DNA of 7,046 bases from Pseudomonadota bacterium (GTDB lineage: Bacteria > Bdellovibrionota > JAFGOL01). The stretch is from contig JAPLFT010000251.1 in assembly GCA_026390535.1 (NCBI GenBank), positions 1 to 7,046 of the forward strand, given 5' to 3'. Positions within the stretch are counted from its first letter, which is position 1; every line of letters begins with the position of its first letter. Below the pieces are notes generated by a model. That model was not told the origin of the DNA. It worked only from the letters and a program-made list of their open reading frames with translations, and ran no database searches. The translations under genes were made by a program, and so were the position numbers. This document shows positions 1-4,469 of this stretch, in pieces.

Positions 1-1
1 T

Positions 2-721
2 ATCCTTATACCTTTTCAAGCAATGGCTTGGAAACATCTTGATTATATAAAAAAAGCCCCTGAATTATCACTTGCATATAAATTAATACATAATCATGAA
101 ATATCATTTTGTAATAATTCTTCTCTGGTAGATGAGCAAGATATAACTGATACAATAAGTTCATGGCTAAAAGCTGGCCTAAATACAAAGGATGTTGATT
201 TAACTAATTATATAATAGTCGATTGTGTTGCTCCTGATATCCTAATTGATGATTCTTCTCTTATCTCTGAAATTGTTTACGGATGTGCCGGTGGTCTATA
301 TACTAATCCTTATTATAAAAAGACCGAGATCCCGATATTAAATAAAGAATTGGAAGAAATAAACCATAAAAGTGATGTTACCCCTTTAGACAAGTTAAGA
401 GTGAAACAGCGAGAATTATATTTGGAAATATTAAATTCGGTGAAATATCCTTCTGTATTTCTAAATAACACTGATGAAGCAATTAAAAAATATAAAATGA
501 GCAAGGTACTCCTACATGAAATAGGACATGCTTTTGGTTTGTGTGATGAAGATAATTCGGCGCCAGCAAGTAAAGACTGCGATCCTGCAAATCAAAGTCC
601 AACCAGAGACAAGTCATCTATAATGTCATACCAAAATCAAAGTGAAGTTTTATCTCAATACGACAAAGAAGGCATCTCCAAAATATTTGAAAGACTTAAT
701 AAAAATCAAATTGTTAGGTAA
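2..721 (+). CDS. Metzincin-like zinc metalloprotease, 5' end outside the window
   Basis: The frame is open from base 2, and the first ATG (23) has no Shine-Dalgarno, so the real start probably lies upstream and this is the C-terminal part. Numbered from that ATG, residues 165-175 read HEIGHAFGLCD. This is the HExxHxxGxx(H/D) zinc site: H165 and H169 bind zinc, E166 is the general base, and D175 sits in the third ligand position. Most metzincins have His there; Asp is known from snapalysin-type enzymes. SIMSY (199-203) fits the Met-turn that follows the zinc site in metzincins. No membrane segment is visible in the part present, and a signal peptide would lie outside the window. The gene looks more AT-rich than the minus-strand operon and converges on ssrA, which would fit acquired DNA. 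The substrate cannot be told. The protease class is well supported by the motif; the exact family is not. Confidence 0.8.
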   Translation: MLIPFQAMAWKHLDYIKKAPELSLAYKLIHNHEISFCNNSSLVDEQDITDTISSWLKAGLNTKDVDLTNYIIVDCVAPDILIDDSSLISEIVYGCAGGLYTNPYYKKTEIPILNKELEEINHKSDVTPLDKLRVKQRELYLEILNSVKYPSVFLNNTDEAIKKYKMSKVLLHEIGHAFGLCDEDNSAPASKDCDPANQSPTRDKSSIMSYQNQSEVLSQYDKEGISKIFERLNKNQIVR

Positions 722-748
722 GAGAAAAATCTTAGACCATACGCAGGA

Positions 749-849
749 TTTTTTGAGCTAGACGAGGAATGCGACCGAGCAAACCGCAGGCGTATATAAA
801 CATACGTCGAGGATTTGCGAGGGAGCATGACGAAGTATCGCTCAAAAAA
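749..849. repeat. ~100-bp imperfect inverted repeat next to the ssrA 3' end
   Basis: The ends are exact inverted copies: TTTTTTGAGC at 749-758 and GCTCAAAAAA at 840-849. Moving inward, further matches keep the same axis near 798.5: ATGC 769-772 with GCAT 825-828, GCAAA 779-783 with TTTGC 814-818, and CGTAT 791-795 with ATACG 802-806 around a 6-nt loop. The arms are otherwise diverged, with one 1-nt offset. The T-tracts lie outside the arms at the 5' side on both strands, so this is not a standard intrinsic terminator. It could be a MITE-like or intergenic palindromic element, or a structured RNA. No coding frame is evident in it. Confidence 0.65.
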
Positions 850-857
850 GACAAGTA

Positions 858-1212
858 TGGAGGTGCCGGGAATTGAACCCGGGTCCGCAAGTCTTCAACT
901 ATAACATCTACATGTGTATCCTGCGATTTGCTTAAACTCCAAATGCTACCACAGGCGATATCATTCGGAGCCGTCTCGTTTATTTTTCACCGTTCAAAGG
1001 TACGAGCATGAACCATTGAACTGGCAAGACCGAATTGTTTACGCCCTGTTCTCTGTCTCGATCAAACAGAGACAGAACGGCTGTTTAATAAATTAAGCAG
1101 CTAAAGCGAAGTTTTCGCCAATTGATTTGTTTCCGGATTTTTTACGAGGCCATCCGGACCCTCGACATGCCATTATAGTATCAACTACCCACGTCGAAAC
1201 CTGTTCACCCCC
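858..1212 (-). ncRNA. ssrA: tmRNA (transfer-messenger RNA), one-piece
   Basis: It rescues ribosomes stalled on broken mRNAs, working with SmpB, and adds a degradation tag. The 5' end GGGGGTG (1212-1206) pairs with CACCTCC (865-859) to form the acceptor stem, with the G3-U70 wobble that alanyl-tRNA synthetase recognises. The T-arm is CCGGG-TTCAATT-CCCGG near the 3' end. The pseudoknot 1 arms TCCGGAT and ATCCGGA are visible. After them a short frame encodes GENFALAA (1119-1096) and stops at TAA (1095-1093). The resume codon is probably GGC, 12 nt after the pseudoknot, with A at -4 as expected; a slightly longer tag cannot be excluded. The discriminator A (858) is followed by TAC, so the terminal CCA is not encoded and must be added by nucleotidyltransferase. 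About 355 nt is normal for tmRNA. Identification is firm. Confidence 0.97.
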
Positions 1213-1242
1213 AAATTTTCAAAGATCATTGGGTCCGTCTTT

Positions 1243-1264
1243 AAACTAGTCTATAGACTAGTTT
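1243..1264. repeat. Perfect 22-bp palindrome upstream of ssrA
   Basis: Half-site AAACTAGTCTA (1243-1253) is followed without a spacer by its exact reverse complement (1254-1264). It lies 31-52 bp upstream of the mature tmRNA 5' end. If the promoter at 1280-1309 is used, it falls just after the start point, inside the tmRNA leader. It could be the operator of a dimeric regulator or a leader hairpin. A T-run (1262-1266) follows on the plus strand, but with such an AT-rich, loopless stem a terminator is less likely. Confidence 0.6.
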
Positions 1265-1279
1265 TTAACCCAGGCAGTA

Positions 1280-1309
1280 CTTATAGCACAACACATCTTA
1301 TGGTTACAA
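1280..1309 (-). promoter_or_regulatory. Probable sigma-70 promoter of ssrA (extended -10)
   Basis: On the minus strand, TATAAG (1285-1280; 5 of 6 consensus bases) is preceded by TGC, the extended -10 motif. TTGTAA (1309-1304; 4 of 6) stands 18 bp upstream as the -35. Transcription would start near 1273, giving a ~60-nt leader to be removed from pre-tmRNA, presumably by RNase P. No better hexamers are seen directly upstream of 1212. Confidence 0.5.
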
Positions 1310-1365
1310 ATAATTCGCGCTATCATGTCCTGCGTAAAGTCAAACAAATCTGGGCAAAATAATTT

Positions 1366-1428
1366 GACGACAAAAATCATAAAAAACTGTTTGTGACGTT
1401 TTTTGTCATAAAAACCCATTAACGTCAC
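1366..1428. promoter_or_regulatory. Candidate upstream activator sites for the sigma-54 promoter
   Basis: GACG-N7-TCATAAAAA occurs twice, at 1366-1385 and 1395-1414, exactly 29 bp apart, roughly three helical turns. The second copy overlaps the left arm of a perfect 8-bp dyad, GTGACGTT (1393-1400) and AACGTCAC (1421-1428). The block lies about 90-155 bp upstream of the predicted sigma-54 start, the usual distance for sites bound by bacterial enhancer-binding proteins. The repeats are seen directly; the binding role is inferred, and the cognate activator is not in the window. Confidence 0.45.
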
Positions 1429-1492
1429 CGCCAAGATACCCCTAATTGGCCTGAGTTTCTTTACTATCAAGCAGTTCTATGGATAAAAACCA

Positions 1493-1508
1493 TGGCACAT
1501 CACTTGCA
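1493..1508 (+). promoter_or_regulatory. Sigma-54 (RpoN) promoter
   Basis: TGGCACATCACTTGCA matches the -24/-12 consensus TGGCAC-N5-TTGCA at every fixed position, with exactly 10 bp between GG (1494-1495) and GC (1506-1507). The start point would be near 1519, leaving a ~36-nt leader before the ATG at 1555. Sigma-54 promoters need an AAA+ enhancer-binding protein bound upstream, which the repeats at 1366-1428 could accommodate. Position, strand and fit all point to control of the 59-codon gene. Confidence 0.85.
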
Positions 1509-1554
1509 GAATAGAGATTATACAAATTAAGTAAAATCATGGGGGATTACCAAA

Positions 1555-1734
1555 ATGTCTGTAGTTAAAAGCGAAAATCTGGTGCCAAATTCTTATCAGG
1601 AAAATGCGAGTGACAATAATAGTCACAGAGACATATTGGAAAATTTAATAAATAATATTAACAAGTTAGAGATCTTAGAAAAAAGATTATCTTTTACATT
1701 AAGAGAGATTGACCTTAGCTTCAACAAGCGTTAA
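1555..1734 (+). CDS. 59-residue hypothetical protein under sigma-54 control
   Basis: ATG 1555 is preceded by GGGGGA (1541-1546) at 8-nt spacing, and the frame runs 59 codons to TAA 1732-1734. The gene sits alone between a near-perfect sigma-54 promoter and a strong terminator, which argues that it is expressed although it is very short. Residues 1-25 are polar and probably disordered. Residues ~26-56 are Leu/Ile-rich with heptad-like spacing (DILENLINNINKLEILEKRL), a likely amphipathic helix or coiled coil. There is no signal peptide, membrane segment or Cys. I do not recognise the family. The segment RLSFTLREID faintly recalls FlaG-type flagellar proteins, and sigma-54 often controls flagellar genes, but the similarity is too short to name it. 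It could equally be a small regulator or chaperone. Confidence 0.7.
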   Translation: MSVVKSENLVPNSYQENASDNNSHRDILENLINNINKLEILEKRLSFTLREIDLSFNKR

Positions 1735-1790
1735 ATATTACCAGTTCATTCTAAAGTAAGGTTTCCCCCCTAAAACAGAATGAAGAACGA

Positions 1791-1827
1791 AAAACCCGTT
1801 AGTAAATACTAACGGGTTTTTTATTTT
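1791..1827. terminator. Bidirectional intrinsic terminator
   Basis: The perfect 14-bp arms AAAACCCGTTAGTA (1791-1804) and TACTAACGGGTTTT (1807-1820) enclose a 2-nt AA loop, with TTATTTT following on the plus strand. On the minus strand the stem ends in a T-run. It lies 56 nt after the stop of the 59-codon gene and 28 nt after the stop of the minus-strand 106-codon gene, so it probably ends both convergent transcripts. A second inverted repeat, TTCATTCT (1745-1752) and AGAATGAA (1777-1784), lies just before it in the 3' UTR of the 59-codon gene. Confidence 0.9.
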
Positions 1828-1848
1828 GGGGGTTTTGGGGTACTTTAT

Positions 1849-2169
1849 TTAGTTAATCAGTCTTCTGGAATTGAGGATATTGTTCTCAACTATACTGAAA
1901 TAGGTCTTTATTAAAAGAGCCTTCTCTTCATCGGTCAGACTCTGGAATAACATCTTTTTACCTGTGATAGTCGGGGTAGACATAAACCTTTCTATCAGTT
2001 TTTCTGTTTCTCTGGATTTTTTTTCATTGAATACTTCGTCCTCATTACTCTCAGATCTGTTCAAATATCTTTTTATGGTGTCATTATCAAATAATACATG
2101 AAGGCCGTTCATGGATTGAGAGATTATATATTTTATTTCTTCAGCTTGCGCATCATCTATGCGAACCAT
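1849..2169 (-). CDS. 106-residue hypothetical protein
   Basis: The start is fixed by a very strong Shine-Dalgarno, AAAAGGAGGA (2186-2177), 7 nt from the ATG. The product is small, highly charged and predicted helical throughout. An acidic, Ser/Asn/Glu-rich stretch (residues ~39-55) separates two helical parts. The C-terminal part (~57-100) contains LTDEEKALLIKTYFSIVENN. There is no signal peptide, membrane span, Cys pair or known catalytic motif. I do not recognise the family. It is the last minus-strand gene, 101 bp after the aminotransferase, and is followed directly by the terminator. It may be the tail of the operon or have its own weak promoter in the gap. Confidence 0.75.
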   Translation of the reverse strand: MVRIDDAQAEEIKYIISQSMNGLHVLFDNDTIKRYLNRSESNEDEVFNEKKSRETEKLIERFMSTPTITGKKMLFQSLTDEEKALLIKTYFSIVENNILNSRRLIN

Positions 2170-2230
2170 TGCCCAATCCTCCTTTTGTGGTCTTCTTCTA
2201 CTAATAAGACAACAAAGCAGGGTTAAGGGG

Positions 2231-2259
2231 AATATAAAAGGCCTATGTGCGACAGATAA
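2231..2259 (-). promoter_or_regulatory. Tentative promoter of the 106-codon gene
   Basis: On the minus strand, TATATT (2236-2231) resembles a -10 box, with a poor -35, TTATCT (2259-2254), at 17-bp spacing. A start near 2224 would give a ~55-nt leader. The 101-bp gap contrasts with the overlapping genes upstream, so a separate promoter is plausible but the match is weak. Confidence 0.25.
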
Positions 2260-2270
2260 TTGTCAAAAAT

Positions 2271-3317
2271 TTATTTTAATTTGCCCAAAGCCTGGCCAAT
2301 CTTGGCTAAGCCGTCTTTGATCTCTTCTAACGATGTGGCGACAGAAAGCCTAATATTGTTATCCATTCCAAAGGCTAGCCCCGGAACAACAGCTACGTTT
2401 GCCGCTTCCAAGAGGAATGTAGCCATATCAACGGAATTCTTTATGGTCTTTCCATCACAACTTTTACCGTAATATTTATTTACAGTTGGGAATATATAAA
2501 ATGCACCATCAGGAGCAACACATTCGGATAGAGGCATATATTTTTTCATTAACTCTATAGTTGTATTGATCCTTTCTTCATAAGCAATAACCATTTTTGG
2601 TATGAATGAATCATTCTTTAAAGCTTCAACAGAAGCATATTGAACAAATGTCGTTATATGAGAAAGGAAATGGGATTGGAAATTGCTCATAGCCTTTATG
2701 ATATTTTTTGGGCCTGCGGCGTATCCCATTCTCCACCCCGTCATGCAATGCGATTTGGATAAGCCATTTATGGTAATTGTATTATTGTAGATAGCATCAC
2801 TAAAACTTGCGACAGAGACAAATTTACGTCCAGAGAACACGATCCTTTCATAGATCTCATCAGATATTACAACTATGCCCTTGTTCAAGCACCATTCTGA
2901 TATTTTAAGAAGTTCATCCTTATTATATAGAACTCCCGTCGGATTTGATGGATTATTCAAGATAAGCACTTTGGTCTTTGTAGTTGCAACCTTTTCCAGA
3001 TCTGTTGATATTGCCTGCTTTGCCCCACACGTAACTATTATCTGGGAGGGCTCATAATTTAAACCATTCTCACGTTTTAATTTTTCACATATAGCTTCTC
3101 TAAGCGGAATAATTCCCTGAGTCTCTGTATATTTTGTATAATTCTTCTTAAGTGCTTCTATCGCCGCGTTCTTTATGAATTCCGGGGTCTCAAAATCAGG
3201 TTCTCCCACTACAAGGCTGATGATTTTTTTGCCTTTTGATTTTAGTTCCATAACCTTTTGATTAACAGCCAGGGTCGGCGAAGGGATTATACTCTCTAAC
3301 CATTTGGCAGTCTTCAT
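2271..3317 (-). CDS. Class I PLP aminotransferase (AspC-like) with internal in-frame deletion
   Basis: Fold-type I aminotransferase of the aspartate aminotransferase subgroup, which moves an amino group between an amino acid and a 2-oxo acid. Recognisable parts are GEPDFETP (38-45), GAKQA (98-102), NNPSNPTG (121-128), SDEIYE (152-157), the PLP Schiff-base Lys K188 in GLSKSH, WR (195-196), and R323, which should bind the substrate carboxylate. The protein has 348 residues against ~390-400 for the family. The loss is at one place: GAKQAI (to 103) runs straight into STDLEKVATTKTK, which normally lies ~47 residues later. The missing part includes the PYW segment whose Trp stacks on the PLP ring, so activity is doubtful unless this is an assembly error. 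The ATG overlaps the coaD stop (ATGA) and has AAAGGAGA upstream. Substrate unknown. Confidence 0.88.
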   Translation of the reverse strand: MKTAKWLESIIPSPTLAVNQKVMELKSKGKKIISLVVGEPDFETPEFIKNAAIEALKKNYTKYTETQGIIPLREAICEKLKRENGLNYEPSQIIVTCGAKQAISTDLEKVATTKTKVLILNNPSNPTGVLYNKDELLKISEWCLNKGIVVISDEIYERIVFSGRKFVSVASFSDAIYNNTITINGLSKSHCMTGWRMGYAAGPKNIIKAMSNFQSHFLSHITTFVQYASVEALKNDSFIPKMVIAYEERINTTIELMKKYMPLSECVAPDGAFYIFPTVNKYYGKSCDGKTIKNSVDMATFLLEAANVAVVPGLAFGMDNNIRLSVATSLEEIKDGLAKIGQALGKLK

Positions 3318-3691
3318 TTTCTGAATTTCTCCTTTAACTTTTTTTCCACATACGGAGGGACAAAAGCGGAAACATCTCCGCCGTATCTTGCTATATCCTT
3401 TATACCGCTGGAATTAACATAGAAATATTTTCCCCTGGTGGTAAAAAATATCGTTTCTATATCACCGGCAAGTCGTTTGTTCATCGTTGCAAGCTGGAAT
3501 TCATAGTCAAAGTCACTGACCGCTCTTAATCCTCGTACAATAGCACTGGCCTTAACATTGTGCGCATAATCCACGACTAATCCTTCGAAGGATGTGACTA
3601 TTATGTTTTTTTCCTTTTTTGTTGCGTCCTTTATCATTTCCACCCTTTCATGTACGGAAAAGAGTGTGGTCTTAGAAGGATGCTCGGCCAC
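3314..3691 (-). CDS. coaD: Phosphopantetheine adenylyltransferase, N-terminally truncated (probable pseudogene)
   Basis: CoaD makes dephospho-CoA from ATP and 4'-phosphopantetheine. The visible 125 residues match the family from AEHPSKTTLFS onward: FEGLVVDYA (35-43), IVRGLRAVSDFDYEFQ (51-66), the NSSGIKDIARYGGDV segment (93-107) and FVPPYVEKKL. The family normally has ~160 residues. The first ~35, with the YPGTFDPxTxGH nucleotide-binding motif that is essential for catalysis, are absent. Homology begins at VVAEHPS, directly after an in-frame TAG (3697-3695). The only start is therefore GTG 3691, which has no convincing Shine-Dalgarno and lies inside the end of lipA. The simplest reading is a deletion that removed the end of lipA and the start of coaD together. 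As written it should be inactive. Confidence 0.85.
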   Translation of the reverse strand: MAEHPSKTTLFSVHERVEMIKDATKKEKNIIVTSFEGLVVDYAHNVKASAIVRGLRAVSDFDYEFQLATMNKRLAGDIETIFFTTRGKYFYVNSSGIKDIARYGGDVSAFVPPYVEKKLKEKFRK

Positions 3692-4466
3692 TACCTAGCA
3701 TCTTCCCGTAATCTTTTAATTTATTGAAGAAATCCTCTTCATAGTATTTTTTTACCGACCATGACTTTCCACTGGGATTAAAATATTGGCCTACTGTGAG
3801 AATGCTGACTCCGGCGTCCCTTAAGTCTTTCATCGTCTGATATATCTCGTCATTCTCCTCGCCCAATCCAAGCATGAATCCGGATTTAACGATAAAACCT
3901 CCTGATGACGCATGCTTTAAAACAGAGAGTGATCTTTCATAATCCGCCTGAGGACGTATATCTTTTGATAATCTCTTAACAGTTTCTATATTGTGATTAA
4001 AAACATCCGGTTTTGCTTTAAGGACGATATCAATACACTCTGTGTTACCTTTAAAATCCGGCGTTAACACCTCTATTGATACGGAAGGCAGAGCTTTTCT
4101 TGTTTCTGTTATGGTTTTATAGAAATGCTCCGCTCCGCCATCCAAGATATCATCTCTGGTAACTGATGTTATTACGACATGTTTTAATCCCATTGAACTT
4201 GCCGCCTCTGCAATACGTATAGGTTCATTTTTATCCAATACCATGGGTTTACCATGTGTTACATTACAAAATCTGCAAGCCCTTGTACAAACATCTCCCA
4301 TGATCATAAATGTAGCCGTTTTTTTAGAGAAACACTCGTCTATATTAGGGCATCTGGCTTCCTCACAGACGGTATGAAGCCCGGAACCACGAAGTATTTT
4401 TTTTACCTCGTGCAAACCGGAAAGCCGTATTTTTTTCTTGTAATTACTGCAAGTCATGAAGCTCAT
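3672..4466 (-). CDS. lipA: Lipoyl synthase, C-terminus replaced by out-of-frame tail
   Basis: Radical SAM enzyme that inserts two sulfurs into protein-bound octanoyl groups to make lipoyl cofactors. Both cluster motifs are intact: auxiliary cluster CX4CX5C at C34, C39, C45 (CEEARCPNIDEC) and radical SAM CX3CX2C at C60, C64, C67 (CTRACRFC). Family blocks ITSVTRDD (99-106), PDVFNHNIETV (153-163), KSGFMLGLGE (194-203) and ILTVGQYFNPS (222-232) follow in order. Homology stops at about G258. The last residues, SGRASF, come from the coaD region read in another frame. The conserved GPLVRSSY tail is missing; its Ser (RSS motif) ligates the auxiliary cluster. Length is 264 against ~280-300. ATG 4466 lies 3 nt after the kinase stop with no good Shine-Dalgarno, suggesting translational coupling. 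Confidence 0.92.
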   Translation of the reverse strand: MSFMTCSNYKKKIRLSGLHEVKKILRGSGLHTVCEEARCPNIDECFSKKTATFMIMGDVCTRACRFCNVTHGKPMVLDKNEPIRIAEAASSMGLKHVVITSVTRDDILDGGAEHFYKTITETRKALPSVSIEVLTPDFKGNTECIDIVLKAKPDVFNHNIETVKRLSKDIRPQADYERSLSVLKHASSGGFIVKSGFMLGLGEENDEIYQTMKDLRDAGVSILTVGQYFNPSGKSWSVKKYYEEDFFNKLKDYGKMLGSGRASF

Positions 4467-4469
4467 TTA

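Noticed and set aside
719..734. Small hairpin TAAGA/TCTTA at the protease stop as a terminator
   Set aside because: The stem is 5 AT-rich pairs and the T-run lies ~15 nt further on; too weak.
749..849. Inverted repeat read as the ssrA or protease terminator
   Set aside because: The T-tracts precede the hairpin on both strands and A-tracts follow it, the reverse of an intrinsic terminator.
914..1096. Plus-strand 60-codon open frame
   Set aside because: It lies wholly antisense within the tmRNA, whose structure explains the sequence.
1430..1450. GCCAA-N11-TTGGC inverted repeat as a separate operator
   Set aside because: The arms are only 5 bp and flanking bases do not match, so it is too likely by chance to list as a feature.
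1258..1470. Minus-strand 70-codon open frame upstream of ssrA
   Set aside because: It starts with TTG without a Shine-Dalgarno, runs through the ssrA promoter and the palindrome, and its product has no recognisable character. Chance frame.
2261..2266. Perfect TTGACA on the minus strand as a -35 box
   Set aside because: No -10-like hexamer lies 15-19 bp downstream; TATATT is 24 bp away.
2260..2472. Plus-strand 70-codon open frame, and similar frames at 2875-3057 and 4254-4475
   Set aside because: All are antisense shadows of the aminotransferase or lipA and lack ribosome binding sites.
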